DNA of 64,000 bases, taken from assembly GCF_014196915.1 (NCBI RefSeq), contig NZ_JACIEP010000008.1, positions 158,957-222,956 on the forward strand, read 5' to 3'. How positions within the stretch are numbered: position 1 is the stretch's first letter; every line of letters begins with the position of its first letter. Source of the stretch: Dysgonomonas hofstadii (GTDB taxonomy: Bacteria > Bacteroidota > Bacteroidia > Bacteroidales > Dysgonomonadaceae). Under the pieces are notes generated by a model that saw only the letters and a program-made list of their open reading frames with translations, ran no database searches and had not been told where the DNA came from. Position numbers and translations under genes: made by a program. Shown piece by piece: positions 1 to 9,037 of the stretch.

Positions 1-814
1 GGTTTTCGATTAAAGCACCATGTCCCCCAGGACGGAAAATTAACTCGCCACCTTCGCGAAAAGGCTCATTATTAGCATCAACTGCTATCGTATCCGTACT
101 AGGCTTCTGTATACTGAAGTTAACGTTATAAGTAACAAAAAGTTCATTTTCTGCCTCTTCTTTTTTATCAGCTACAAGTCCTTCAAACAGAGCCTTGTGT
201 TCAGGCGACACTGTAAAGTGAATACTGATAAGACCTTCGTCATTTTTGGCATATAAATAACCTTCTTTCAGATGCTCCTCGACCGGTGTACGGGAGAAGC
301 CGTCATATTTATGAAATTTAAGTAATCCCTTTGGTAGACTGCCATAATTAAGGCCTTCAGGCAACAGCAGGTATCGAACAATTGTTTTATATTTATTTTC
401 AGATACCAATGTCAAAATATCCTTTCCTTCTTTTTGCCTGATCACATCTTCCAGATCGTTGTAAAAGGCAAAACCTGATAGGTTCTCAAAGAATGTTTTT
501 TCAAATGAAGTCTCCGGTTTATTATAGGGTGCATCTAAAAACTCAAACAGGTCTTTAAACATGCGGCTTGCCGCTCCCGATGCAGGAACAAACTTCAAGA
601 TTTTTTTATTTGGTAAGTTTTTGTACGCCTCCCAGCTTTCGAGATAGCGCTTTTCCTCATCCTGAGGTATTACCATAATACCTTTAGCTACCGAAGCGGC
701 CGTAGATAATTCGAGATAGGGAAAACCATTCCTGAAACAATCCAATTGCTTTTGCAGTTCTTCTAATGAGATACCCTTTTGCTCAAGACGAATTTTATCT
801 GAATCTGTTATCAT
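1..814 (-). CDS. DUF4301 family protein (3' part beyond window)
   Basis: Translated by hand from ATG at 814; 271 codons are visible and the frame is still open at base 1, so the C-terminus lies outside the window. Residues 75-86 hold a nucleotide-sugar-transferase-like loop (KFVPASGAASRMF), and near residue 262 is FRPGGHGALI. I recognise this pattern from DUF4301, a Bacteroidota family related to nucleotidyltransferases; its substrate is not established. It is the last gene seen of a minus-strand group lying after folB and the TrmH-type gene, but it has its own -7 box. No signal peptide, so cytosolic. Confidence 0.75.
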   Translation of the reverse strand, partial: MITDSDKIRLEQKGISLEELQKQLDCFRNGFPYLELSTAASVAKGIMVIPQDEEKRYLESWEAYKNLPNKKILKFVPASGAASRMFKDLFEFLDAPYNKPETSFEKTFFENLSGFAFYNDLEDVIRQKEGKDILTLVSENKYKTIVRYLLLPEGLNYGSLPKGLLKFHKYDGFSRTPVEEHLKEGYLYAKNDEGLISIHFTVSPEHKALFEGLVADKKEEAENELFVTYNVNFSIQKPSTDTIAVDANNEPFREGGELIFRPGGHGALIEN

Positions 815-857
815 AGTTATGCTTAATTACAATTAATGTTTCAGTGAACAAAACTAA

Positions 858-865
858 CAAAAATA
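858..865 (-). promoter_or_regulatory. -7 box of the DUF4301 gene
   Basis: Minus strand reads TATTTTTG, matching TAnnTTTG, about 44 bases before the ATG at 814. A second match, TAACTTTG at 869-876, overlaps the stop codon of the TrmH-type gene. No convincing -33 element is seen. Confidence 0.45.
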
Positions 866-873
866 TCGCAAAG

Positions 874-1410
874 TTACCCCATCTGTTTAAAAAATTCCCA
901 TACAACTATTCCGGCTGCAACTGACACATTCAACGAATGTTTAGTGCCAAATTGCGGAATCTCTATACAACAATCACATGCATCAACCACATCTTGTCCG
1001 ACGCCTTTCACTTCGTTTCCTAAAACTATGGCATAGTTGTGTTCTTTATCCAAATGCAGATCATTCAACATAATACTGCCTTCAGCCTGTTCTATGGCAC
1101 AAACGAAAAAACCCCGTGTCTTGAGATCTGTCACCGCATCTTTTGTTTTCTCAAAATATCTCCAAGCTACCGAATCTTCAGAGCCTAATGCGGTTTTATG
1201 TATTTCGGCATCCGGTGGCGTTGCCGTTATACCACACAGATAAACCGCCTCGACAAGAAACGCGTCTGATGACCGGAAGACCGAACCTATATTATTTAAA
1301 CTCCTTACATTATCCAACACGACCACTAAGGGCGTTTTTATCGCCTTTTTAAATTCATCAACTGAAACCCTGTTCAGTTCTGTTATTTTCTTCACTCTCA
1401 TTCTGCTCAT
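874..1410 (-). CDS. TrmH/SpoU-family RNA 2'-O-methyltransferase
   Basis: 178 aa, the length of short SPOUT RNA methyltransferases. All three family motifs are visible: motif 1 around N40-R46 (NNIGSVFR), motif 2 at 128-138 (IVLGNEVKGVG) and motif 3 at 151-165 (IPQFGTKHSLNVSVA). These form the knotted SAM site, and the asparagine and arginine of motif 1 are catalytic in the family. There is no N-terminal substrate-binding domain, so the tRNA or rRNA target cannot be assigned. The ATG overlaps the folB stop by four bases (ATGA), implying translational coupling with folB. Confidence 0.85.
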   Translation of the reverse strand: MSRMRVKKITELNRVSVDEFKKAIKTPLVVVLDNVRSLNNIGSVFRSSDAFLVEAVYLCGITATPPDAEIHKTALGSEDSVAWRYFEKTKDAVTDLKTRGFFVCAIEQAEGSIMLNDLHLDKEHNYAIVLGNEVKGVGQDVVDACDCCIEIPQFGTKHSLNVSVAAGIVVWEFFKQMG

Positions 1411-1766
1411 TCAACCAACACAATACTTGCAGAGTCTAGCTGTCCTCCTACCGGAGGATTGCGTTTAGACAACTTTATTTCTATCTGTTTAATCTGAGGG
1501 AATACCTCTTTCAAACGGGAAGTTATTCTTTTTGCTACATGTTCGAGCAATTTTGAAGGAACATCCATTTCCTGCTTTACAATATCATATATCTCAGCAT
1601 AACTGACAGTATCGGTCAATTCATCAGAAGTTGCGGCTTTACTCAGATCCGTTTCTATTCTAAGATTAACAACAAAAACATTACCAACTGCCGTTTCCTG
1701 AGGAAAGACGCCATGATTGGCATAAAACACAATATTTTCCAACAAAATATAGCTTTTCATTCCCAT
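1407..1766 (-). CDS. folB: dihydroneopterin aldolase
   Basis: 119 aa, normal for FolB. It converts 7,8-dihydroneopterin to 6-hydroxymethyl-dihydropterin and glycolaldehyde in folate synthesis. The N-terminal FYANHGVFPQE (residues 14-24) includes the conserved HGV and substrate-binding Glu, and the C-terminal KLSKRNPPVGG carries the catalytic lysine and proline-rich loop. Two ATGs (1766 and 1760) are possible starts. A TATCTTTG -7 box lies just upstream. The downstream RNA methyltransferase overlaps it by four bases. No other folate gene is adjacent; the pabB/pabC-like pair is about 26 kb away. Confidence 0.92.
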   Translation of the reverse strand: MGMKSYILLENIVFYANHGVFPQETAVGNVFVVNLRIETDLSKAATSDELTDTVSYAEIYDIVKQEMDVPSKLLEHVAKRITSRLKEVFPQIKQIEIKLSKRNPPVGGQLDSASIVLVE

Positions 1767-1783
1767 TCAATATTTTACAGAGG

Positions 1784-1791
1784 CAAAGATA
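1784..1791 (-). promoter_or_regulatory. -7 box of folB operon
   Basis: Minus strand TATCTTTG matches TAnnTTTG, 17 bases before the folB ATG, which gives a very short leader. No clear -33 TTG at the usual spacing. Confidence 0.5.
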
Positions 1792-1912
1792 AGTAAAAAC
1801 ACAATGCCATGCTACCATCCTCTGACATCAAACCTCTGACAATACATGTTATAATGTATTAAAGACATCTTAATTTTTCAGACAAGAATATTCAGTTCTA
1901 GGTTATTTTAAC

Positions 1913-1920
1913 TAAGTTTG
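1913..1920 (+). promoter_or_regulatory. -7 box of bactofilin gene
   Basis: TAAGTTTG fits TAnnTTTG, 32 bases before the ATG at 1953. The 110-base AT-rich stretch upstream has no other feature. Confidence 0.4.
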
Positions 1921-1952
1921 TCTTTCTAAACAAACTTATTGATAATTAAAAC

Positions 1953-2306
1953 ATGGCGAAAATAAAAGAAGTCATAGCTACAACGGCCAGTACACACAAT
2001 ATACTAGCTTCGGGCACAAATATAACAGGGGACATCAGCGCTGAAGAGGATTTCCGGATCGACGGATCTATAAATGGAAATATTTCGTGCAATGGTAAGA
2101 TAATCATAGGGTCTCACAGTAAAACTACGGGCGAAATTAAATGTATAAACATTGAAATCCTTGGTTGTGTAAAAGGAGATATTTTCTGTTCGGAAAAAGT
2201 GATACTAAGAGCTTCTGCAATCCTTGATGGCAACATGAAAACCCGAATGGTAGAAATAGAGCCGGGAGCCAGATTCACAGGACAATGTTCGATGAACGAC
2301 GAGTAA
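1953..2306 (+). CDS. bactofilin (polymer-forming cytoskeletal protein)
   Basis: 117 aa. Residues about 20-105 are a bactofilin domain: glycine-spaced beta-helix repeats such as TNITGDISAEEDFRIDG and SINGNISCNGKIIIG. Bactofilins self-assemble into filaments without nucleotide and scaffold envelope enzymes. There are short unstructured tails on both sides and no signal or membrane segment, so it is cytosolic or membrane-associated. It is followed 40 bases later by the aminopeptidase gene on the same strand. No M23 endopeptidase gene, a common bactofilin partner, is next to it. Confidence 0.88.
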   Translation: MAKIKEVIATTASTHNILASGTNITGDISAEEDFRIDGSINGNISCNGKIIIGSHSKTTGEIKCINIEILGCVKGDIFCSEKVILRASAILDGNMKTRMVEIEPGARFTGQCSMNDE

Positions 2307-2346
2307 ATAAGATATTTAGCTTAACTAATATATAAAAATATTAATC

Positions 2347-4128
2347 ATGAGTAACACGATCAATAAAAGGCTGAATTCCTTACGTAAATTCATGGAAGAA
2401 AAAGGCTTACATGCCTTTATAGTACCCAGCACCGATTCTCACCTGAGTGAATATCCCGCCTCGCACTGGGCGTCCCGCGAATGGATCAGTGGTTTTACGG
2501 GATCGGCAGGGACAATTGTTGTCACCAGAGAAAAAGCCGGTCTTTGGACAGACTCACGCTATTTTTTGCAAGCAGGCAAAGAACTGGAAGAAACTGAAAT
2601 CATCTTATTTAAAGACGGATTGCCTGAGACACCCACAATGGAGGAATGGCTGACAACCGAACTTGGTAAAGGTGAATACGTAGGCATCGACGGAAATGTA
2701 TATGCTTCAAAAGATGCATTCAACCTTACTCATAAGCTGAACATGAAAGAGCTGCACCTGATCAGCGATTATGATCCGTTTGATGCGATATGGCACGACA
2801 GACCTGAAATTCCTACAAATACAATTTTTGCATTTCCTGAAAAATACTCGGGGGAATCTACCAAACATAAAATAACCCGCATATGTGATGCTGTAGAGAA
2901 AGCAGGAGCCGACTCCCTGCTCGTAGCCTCATTAGATACTATTGCGTGGATATTCAACATCAGAGGTAATGATGTAAAATGTAATCCCGTGGCTGTAAGT
3001 TATGCCTATGTTTCGAGAAAAGAGTCTGTATTATTTATAAATCCGAAGAAACTAACAAGCGAAGTTGCAGATTACCTGAAAGAGCAAGGTGTTATATTAG
3101 CAGAATATGATAAAGTCTTCGATTATGTTTCCAATATCAAGGAAACTGTTTGCCTGGATGCCAACAAGATCACATTCAAACTATACAACACTATTCCAAG
3201 TGATTGCAAAATAATAGAAAACGCACCGTCTCCGGCCGACCTGATGAAAAGTATCAAGAACGAAACCGAGATACAAGGCTTTAACAAAGCTATGGAAAAA
3301 GACGGCGTAGCGTTGATACGCTTCCTCATGTGGCTCGAAAAGGCAGTGCCTGCAGGCGGAGTTTCCGAAATAATGATCCCAGGGAAATTAGTAGAATATC
3401 GTAGCCAACAGGATGGATTTGTAGGGGAAAGCTTTGACACTATTTCGGGATATAATCCGAATGGGGCAATAGTCCACTATCATGTTTCAAAAGAAAGTTC
3501 GCTGGACGTAAAACCCGAAGGTTTTCTGCTTGTAGACTCCGGTGCACAGTATTTCGACGGCACAACGGATATTACACGTACCATTGCCGTAGGGCCATTG
3601 ACAGAACAGATGAAGAAAGATTATACAATGGTTCTGAAAGGACATATCAATATTGCTACTGCTATTTATCCGCAAGGGACAAGAGGCAGCCAGATCGACA
3701 TACTAGCCCGCAAAGCGTTATGGGATAACGGGCTCAATTATCTTCACGGTACAGGACATGGTATCGGTCATTTCCTGAATGTACATGAAGGGCCTCAGAA
3801 TATAAGGATGAACGAGAATCCTACTACCCTGCAAATTGGCATGGTTACATCGAATGAACCGGGAATATACAGAGCCAATCAATACGGTATCCGTATAGAG
3901 AACCTCATACTTACACAGCATGAGGTAACAACAGAATTCGGAGAGTTTTATTCTTTTAAAACACTAACCCTTTGTCCGATAGATAAAACTCCGATTGTGA
4001 AGGAGATGCTGACTGACAAAGAAATAGAATGGTTCAATTTATATCATAAATTTGTATATGATCGTCTTTCTCCATTGTTGAATGAGGAAGAAAAACATTG
4101 GTTAAAAGAAAAGACAAATGAAATTTAA
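2347..4128 (+). CDS. Xaa-Pro aminopeptidase (M24B, aminopeptidase P type)
   Basis: 593 aa, the long three-domain form: two creatinase-like N-terminal domains (about 1-310) and a C-terminal pita-bread metalloprotease domain. Dinuclear metal ligands are visible: D397 and D408 (VDSG...GTTDITRT), H471 in GTGHGIGH, the Glu of SNEPGIY and the Glu of IRIENL. It releases N-terminal residues preceding proline. There is no signal peptide, so cytosolic. The stop overlaps the next ORF by 11 bases, indicating a transcription unit with the exported thioredoxin and gamma-CA genes. Confidence 0.93.
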   Translation: MSNTINKRLNSLRKFMEEKGLHAFIVPSTDSHLSEYPASHWASREWISGFTGSAGTIVVTREKAGLWTDSRYFLQAGKELEETEIILFKDGLPETPTMEEWLTTELGKGEYVGIDGNVYASKDAFNLTHKLNMKELHLISDYDPFDAIWHDRPEIPTNTIFAFPEKYSGESTKHKITRICDAVEKAGADSLLVASLDTIAWIFNIRGNDVKCNPVAVSYAYVSRKESVLFINPKKLTSEVADYLKEQGVILAEYDKVFDYVSNIKETVCLDANKITFKLYNTIPSDCKIIENAPSPADLMKSIKNETEIQGFNKAMEKDGVALIRFLMWLEKAVPAGGVSEIMIPGKLVEYRSQQDGFVGESFDTISGYNPNGAIVHYHVSKESSLDVKPEGFLLVDSGAQYFDGTTDITRTIAVGPLTEQMKKDYTMVLKGHINIATAIYPQGTRGSQIDILARKALWDNGLNYLHGTGHGIGHFLNVHEGPQNIRMNENPTTLQIGMVTSNEPGIYRANQYGIRIENLILTQHEVTTEFGEFYSFKTLTLCPIDKTPIVKEMLTDKEIEWFNLYHKFVYDRLSPLLNEEEKHWLKEKTNEI

Positions 4129-5545
4129 TATCCTGATAGTTATGAGCCTCCTCTTCTGCAACGTGGAGGCTCATAATTACACAAACAAACAAAATAAAGG
4201 CTTTCGCCTGGAAGTGACTATTCCTACACAAAAAAATAATATTTTATACTTGGGACAATACTGGAAAGATAAGACTTACGCAATAGATTCAGTAAAATTA
4301 TCGGACGAAGGCAAAGGTGTATTTTCAATAGCTGACGGATTACAGCAAGGCCAATACTTCCTGCATATCAAACTGGCATTCCAAGCCGATTTTCTCATTG
4401 GAGACGAACAGCATAACATAAAAATGCAGCTGAGCGAATACGCATCTACCGGAAACAAAGTTACCGGAAGTAAAGACACCGAGCGCCTGTGGAACTATTT
4501 ATCGCAGATCGAAGATTATAACACAAAGATAAATTCCCTGCAATTAAGCATGACGGACAGTACACTGACAGAAGACAAACGCTCTGAACTATCAACACAA
4601 ATAAAAAATCTGATCGAAAAACGAAAAGATTTCAGTATCAATTTTAATAAAGAAAATAAACACAACTGGGCCGGAAAACTGGTGAAAGGCCTTGAGCCTG
4701 TAGCTTTGCCATATCCAAATCCTCAGAATAAACAGGAAATAGACGCAAACAGGAAGTACGGACAAATACACTTCTTTGACAATGTCGACCTTACCGATCC
4801 ACGTTTCTGGAATACAAACTACTTTGACAGCTACATAGACACTTACATGAAAGAATGGGTAGAATTTATCCCTGATTCGTTAGCTTCGGCGGCAAGCAGC
4901 CTTGTTGCAAAAACAAAAGAGAATGATGTTTGTTTTAAAGAAATGTTGTCGAAACTTTTCAACCAGTCAATGACCAGCAAGAAGATGGGTGATGAAAACA
5001 TATGGGCACGTTTGTTTGAGGATTATGTTGTCGATAAAAACATATCCTGGATAGATGCTAAGCAGATGGTTGAAATAAAAAGCATGTATGAAAATATAAA
5101 GAACAACAGGATCGGCATGACCGCCATAAATATCCCGTTGAAAACAACAGAGGGCGATTCCATTAATACATCCGAAATAGTTTCCGATTACATTGTTTTG
5201 TATTTCTATGATCTCAACTGCGGGCATTGCACAACAGAAACACCCAGGTTACACAACGAACTGTATGAAAAGTATAAAGACAAAGGATTAAAAATTATAG
5301 CGATCAACATTGGTTCGGATAAGAAGGAATGGGTAGAGTATATACAAAAACATAATCTTACAGACTGGATCAATGCCGCTGATATGGATTACAAATCACA
5401 GTATTGGCTGAATTATGATCTTTCGGGCATACCAATGACTTATTTGCTGGATAAGGATAAAAAAATAATAGCTAAAAAGATAGACACAAAACAAATAGAT
5501 ACATTATTAGAATATTACATAAAAGATAAGAATGGCACTAATTAA
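4118..5545 (+). CDS. exported thioredoxin-like protein (DUF4369/DUF5106/redoxin)
   Basis: 475 aa. Residues 1-18 form a signal peptide ending in VEA. An N-terminal beta-rich region (about 25-110) resembles DUF4369, and a helical middle (about 215-320) resembles DUF5106. The C-terminal TlpA-like thioredoxin domain has the active-site CGHC at C368 and C371, followed by the usual ETPRL helix. It probably reduces or exchanges disulfides of periplasmic proteins; the exact partner is unknown. Its start lies inside the end of the aminopeptidase gene and its end overlaps the next gene by 14 bases. A strong hairpin covers codons 8-20. Confidence 0.82.
   Translation: MKFNILIVMSLLFCNVEAHNYTNKQNKGFRLEVTIPTQKNNILYLGQYWKDKTYAIDSVKLSDEGKGVFSIADGLQQGQYFLHIKLAFQADFLIGDEQHNIKMQLSEYASTGNKVTGSKDTERLWNYLSQIEDYNTKINSLQLSMTDSTLTEDKRSELSTQIKNLIEKRKDFSINFNKENKHNWAGKLVKGLEPVALPYPNPQNKQEIDANRKYGQIHFFDNVDLTDPRFWNTNYFDSYIDTYMKEWVEFIPDSLASAASSLVAKTKENDVCFKEMLSKLFNQSMTSKKMGDENIWARLFEDYVVDKNISWIDAKQMVEIKSMYENIKNNRIGMTAINIPLKTTEGDSINTSEIVSDYIVLYFYDLNCGHCTTETPRLHNELYEKYKDKGLKIIAINIGSDKKEWVEYIQKHNLTDWINAADMDYKSQYWLNYDLSGIPMTYLLDKDKKIIAKKIDTKQIDTLLEYYIKDKNGTN
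4141..4175 (+). repeat. GC-rich 11-bp inverted repeat inside 5' coding region
   Basis: TATGAGCCTCC at 4141-4151 is perfectly complementary to GGAGGCTCATA at 4165-4175, with a 13-base loop. It lies just after the aminopeptidase stop and within the signal-peptide codons of the thioredoxin gene. It is not followed by a T tract, so it is not a classical terminator; it could be an RNA stability or translation-control hairpin. Confidence 0.7.
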
Positions 5546-6056
5546 AGAAGTCAGAGGCTTTACGCCCGAAATAGGAGATAATACATATCTGGCCGATAAC
5601 GCTACTGTCATTGGCGATGTGGTAATAGGTAACGATTGCAGCATTTGGTTCAATGCCGTATTGCGGGGCGATGTAAATTCGATCCGTATAGGCGACAGGG
5701 TTAATATACAAGATGGCAGTGTGCTACATACTCTATATCAGAAATCTGTGGTGGAAATCGGCGACGATGTCTCTGTAGGTCATAATGTTGTAATACATGG
5801 AGCAAAGATAGAAAATGGAGCTCTGATAGGCATGGGAGCAATTGTACTCGATCACGCTGTCATCGGTGAAGGAGCAATCGTTGCTGCCGGATCGGTAATA
5901 CTCAGTGGCACAAAAGTAGAACCGGGTAGTATTTATGCCGGAGTCCCAGCTAAATTTGTAAAGAAAGTCGATCCTGACCAGGCTAAAGAAATAAACCAGA
6001 AGATAGCAAAGAATTACCTGATGTATTCGGGCTGGTTCAAGGAGGAAGAGGAATAA
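5532..6056 (+). CDS. gamma-carbonic-anhydrase family hexapeptide protein
   Basis: 174 aa, typical of the YrdA/PaaY/CaiE-like group. A left-handed beta-helix of hexapeptide repeats spans about residues 15-140, with a C-terminal helix. Three histidines in the gamma-CA metal-site pattern are visible: H66 (SVLHT), H84 and H89 (VGHNVVIHG). It forms trimers with metal ions between subunits; carbonic anhydrase activity is possible but unproven for many members. The ATG overlaps the thioredoxin gene by 14 bases, so the two are co-translated. Confidence 0.85.
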   Translation: MALIKEVRGFTPEIGDNTYLADNATVIGDVVIGNDCSIWFNAVLRGDVNSIRIGDRVNIQDGSVLHTLYQKSVVEIGDDVSVGHNVVIHGAKIENGALIGMGAIVLDHAVIGEGAIVAAGSVILSGTKVEPGSIYAGVPAKFVKKVDPDQAKEINQKIAKNYLMYSGWFKEEEE

Positions 6057-6068
6057 AACATCCAGTTT

Positions 6069-6560
6069 TTGGAAGATATAATAATCAGGGAAATAAAGGA
6101 AGGAGAGTATAGCATCCTGGAAGATATGCTGTATGAAGCCATATTTCAGGAAGAAAACACGAATTCTTTTCCCCGCGAAATAATAAGAGAGCCGGACATT
6201 TATGTTTACATAGATGGATTCGGCTCTTTTCCTGACGACCATTGCCTTGTAGCAGTAACAGATAATAAAATCATTGGTGCGGTTTGGACAAGAATTTTGA
6301 ACAGAGATGTAAAAGGGTTTGGAAATATAGACAGCAAAACACCAGAATTCGCGATATCTCTATTTAAAGAATTCCGTAACAAAGGTTATGGTTCTATAAT
6401 GATGAAGCAAATGATCGATCTCCTTAAAGAAGAAGGATATGAACAAACTTCTCTAAGTGTGAACAAGAATAATTATGCAGTTAAAATGTATAAAAAACTG
6501 GGATTTGAGATCATACAGGAGAACAAACACGATTATCTGATGTTATTAAAGTTAAAATAA
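6069..6560 (+). CDS. GNAT family N-acetyltransferase
   Basis: 163 aa. A GNAT fold is seen, with the acetyl-CoA pyrophosphate loop near residues 101-108 (EFRNKGYGSIMM) and the C-terminal SLSVNKNNYAVKMYKKLGF typical of motif B. The substrate is unknown. The only start giving a full N-terminus is TTG at 6069; the next ATG would remove about 19 residues of the first strand. A purine-rich stretch (6041-6053) lies upstream. It follows the gamma-CA gene by 12 bases, probably in the same unit. Confidence 0.82.
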   Translation: MEDIIIREIKEGEYSILEDMLYEAIFQEENTNSFPREIIREPDIYVYIDGFGSFPDDHCLVAVTDNKIIGAVWTRILNRDVKGFGNIDSKTPEFAISLFKEFRNKGYGSIMMKQMIDLLKEEGYEQTSLSVNKNNYAVKMYKKLGFEIIQENKHDYLMLLKLK

Positions 6561-6567
6561 ACAATAA

Positions 6568-7041
6568 ATGAAAGCAATAAATATCTTTTTCAAATTAGCT
6601 GCAAGTACCATCTTTGCTTCGGTAATTCTCTCCGCATGTAACCCTGCGAAAAAAGAAGCAACAGACAAAAAGGAAGAGACAAAAGCAGAAGTAACCGACA
6701 CGATGAAGATGCAATTCAACACAGTTAATGTAGACAGCATGTATATCATGTTTCCCGATAAGGATGAAAAGTATATAATCGGTGATACGGATAAAAACAA
6801 ACTTGGAGAATATTTTGCTTTATCAGTAAACGATACCCTATGGAACAACAGCGGTATTATGGTAAAAATGGTGGCACCTGATTATACAATTATTTCGCAC
6901 TATAAAGACAAACCCCAGGATGATAACACATGGCTCATGATATGGAAAGAGAGCGGCAGAATCAAATATGATAATAAATGGTATTTTGCTGACGGACAAA
7001 AGAAAAATGAAATTTATCAGATTCTGGGTAGTTACAAATAG
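6568..7041 (+). CDS. small lipoprotein of unknown function
   Basis: 157 aa. An N-terminal signal sequence with lipobox LSAC (cysteine at residue 24) predicts a lipid-anchored envelope protein, followed by a Lys/Glu-rich linker (about 25-42). The rest has alternating strands and two tryptophan-rich stretches (TLWNNSG, NTWLMIWKE); I do not recognise a family. It is seven bases after the GNAT gene and 44 before the polyphosphate kinase. Confidence 0.75.
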   Translation: MKAINIFFKLAASTIFASVILSACNPAKKEATDKKEETKAEVTDTMKMQFNTVNVDSMYIMFPDKDEKYIIGDTDKNKLGEYFALSVNDTLWNNSGIMVKMVAPDYTIISHYKDKPQDDNTWLMIWKESGRIKYDNKWYFADGQKKNEIYQILGSYK

Positions 7042-7085
7042 ACTAAAAACAATCATAGTTCCCTGCACCCTAAAAAAATACGCTT

Positions 7086-8000
7086 ATGAAGAAAGAGGTT
7101 TTAAAAAAGTTAATCGCAGAGCCCGGCAAAAAGCATAAAGTATCGGATTTCAAAACCGATTATACTGCAGGATTGAAAAAGAAAGACGCAAAAGACCTCC
7201 TGCAGGAAAATATAGAAAGATTGGCCGAATTACAGGACAAGCTATATGCTCACGACAGATTTGCTGTATTAGTCATCTTTCAGGCAATGGACGCTGCCGG
7301 CAAAGATGGCACTATCAAGCATGTAATGTCGGGCATCAATCCGCAAGGCTGTCAGGTATACTCCTTTAAAGTACCATCAGCAGAAGATTTAGATCATGAC
7401 TATCTGTGGAGGATATACAAATGCCTGCCCGAACGTGGTCGTATAGGCATATTCAACAGGTCGCACTATGAAGATGTATTAGTAGCAAAAGTGCATCCAT
7501 CTATAGTATTGAACGGAAAACTGCCGGATATCAATAAAACAGAAGACATTGACGACAAATTCTGGGAAAAACGCTATCGTCAGATTAACGATTTAGAAAG
7601 ACATCTGACCGAAAACGGGACTATTGTACTCAAATTTTTCCTGAATGTATCGCATGAGGAACAGGAAATCCGTTTTATGGCACGGCTCGAAGACGAGTCG
7701 AAGAACTGGAAATTTTCTTCCGCAGACCTCAAAGAGCGCACTTATTGGAACGATTATATGAAAGCTTATTCCGACATGCTTAGCGAGACATCTACCGAAA
7801 ATGCGCCATGGTATGTTATTCCGGCTGACAACAAATGGTTTATGCGTTATGCTGTAGGCCAGATCATTGGAGACCGCATGGAAGAACTTGGACTCCACTA
7901 CCCTATTTTGGATGAAGCGGCAAAACTGGATATCGAGAATGCTAAGAAAATTTTATCGGAAAGTAAGGAACCGGAGAAAGAAAAGAAAGAAAAGAAGTAA
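7086..8000 (+). CDS. ppk2: polyphosphate kinase 2 family protein
   Basis: 304 aa, a one-domain PPK2 of the short class. The Walker A region is at 65-76 (FQAMDAAGKDGT), the Walker B/lid region at 118-132 (GRIGIFNRSHYEDVL), and there is a basic Lys-rich C-terminus. The family transfers phosphate between polyphosphate and nucleotides, usually making ADP/ATP or GTP from polyP. Whether it prefers AMP or ADP cannot be told here. It is closed by a strong terminator shared with corA. It complements the ppk1/ppx cluster at 53-57 kb. Confidence 0.9.
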   Translation: MKKEVLKKLIAEPGKKHKVSDFKTDYTAGLKKKDAKDLLQENIERLAELQDKLYAHDRFAVLVIFQAMDAAGKDGTIKHVMSGINPQGCQVYSFKVPSAEDLDHDYLWRIYKCLPERGRIGIFNRSHYEDVLVAKVHPSIVLNGKLPDINKTEDIDDKFWEKRYRQINDLERHLTENGTIVLKFFLNVSHEEQEIRFMARLEDESKNWKFSSADLKERTYWNDYMKAYSDMLSETSTENAPWYVIPADNKWFMRYAVGQIIGDRMEELGLHYPILDEAAKLDIENAKKILSESKEPEKEKKEKK

Positions 8001-8004
8001 TAAT

Positions 8005-8038
8005 AAAGAAAGGCTGACCATCTGGTCAGCCTTTCTTT
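8005..8038. terminator. bidirectional terminator between ppk2 and corA
   Basis: A perfect 15-bp stem (8005-8019 with 8024-8038) with a four-base loop. A-rich and T-rich flanks make it work for the plus-strand ppk2 and the converging minus-strand corA. Confidence 0.9.
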
Positions 8039-8064
8039 ATTTATTCGCTTATCTGATAAAAATA

Positions 8065-9009
8065 TCACAGCCATTTTTTCTTTCTGAAATAAAACAGGAT
8101 TATTGCAACAGCTGCCACCATCAGTCCTATCGAAAATTCGTATCCATACGTCCATTTCAGCTCGGGCATTATATCAAAGTTCATGCCATACACACTGGCG
8201 ATGAGCGTAGGCGGCATGAATATTACCGATATCACTGTAAACATCTTGATTATCTTATTCTGCTCGATATTAACGAATCCGAGGAAAGTATCCTGTAAAT
8301 AGTCGAGGCGGTCGAAACTGAAACGAATATGCTCTAACAGTGAATTTATGTCTTTGATAAGAATTGTTATCCTGCCATGCAACTCCCTTGGCATCAGTTC
8401 ACTTTTCAACAAACTGGTCACCGCACGCTGCTTATCTATTATATTCTCCCGCAATAGCATAGTTTTTTCCTGAAGGTTCTTAATCTCCATCAAAAGTTCC
8501 TCATCCGCCTCTTTTATACTGATGCTGTTACTCAGCATAGTAATCTGCTGCGTCATATCCTCTATCATATCCGCATCCATTTCTACCCGGGTTTCCAAAA
8601 TAGCGACAAAAACATGATAACCTGTCGGATACATTTTGGGATTGGCAAATATTTTCTTCGTCGTTTCGTGAAAAGATGTCAGATCCTCACCACGAACAGT
8701 GATGAGGATATTATTTTTCATGATGAAAGAGACAGGCTCCCGTTCGAAACTACCTAAAAGGAAGTTAGAGTTTACGACAAGAGAATCAGCCGTTTCCATA
8801 TAGCGGGACGACATCTCGATCTCCACCATTTCCTCTTCTTCCTGAATATATATTTTCAGATAATCTTCGAGCTCGTTCTCTATTTCCTCATCTACATTAT
8901 TGAGGTCGATCCACAGAAAGTTCTTGATCGGGGTAGTTTTCAAAAATTCAATGCTACGGCTCATTCTTATAGCATTGTCTCTATGATAGAATAATTTTAC
9001 TTCTGACAT
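8065..9009 (-). CDS. corA: CorA family magnesium/divalent cation transporter
   Basis: 314 aa, the normal CorA length. A large N-terminal cytosolic domain (about 1-240) with long helices is followed by two C-terminal membrane helices; the GMN signature (YGMNFD) closes the first, and the tail is basic (RKKKW). CorA forms pentameric channels for magnesium, cobalt or nickel. It starts 28 bases after the rsmA stop on the same strand, so the two probably share the rsmA promoter. Confidence 0.93.
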   Translation of the reverse strand: MSEVKLFYHRDNAIRMSRSIEFLKTTPIKNFLWIDLNNVDEEIENELEDYLKIYIQEEEEMVEIEMSSRYMETADSLVVNSNFLLGSFEREPVSFIMKNNILITVRGEDLTSFHETTKKIFANPKMYPTGYHVFVAILETRVEMDADMIEDMTQQITMLSNSISIKEADEELLMEIKNLQEKTMLLRENIIDKQRAVTSLLKSELMPRELHGRITILIKDINSLLEHIRFSFDRLDYLQDTFLGFVNIEQNKIIKMFTVISVIFMPPTLIASVYGMNFDIMPELKWTYGYEFSIGLMVAAVAIILFYFRKKKWL

Positions 9010-9037
9010 GAGCGCTTTTAATTAAAAGGTGTGTACT

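Noticed and set aside
5733..6242. 169-aa minus-strand frame
   Set aside because: Opposite the gamma-carbonic-anhydrase-like and GNAT genes; no motif.
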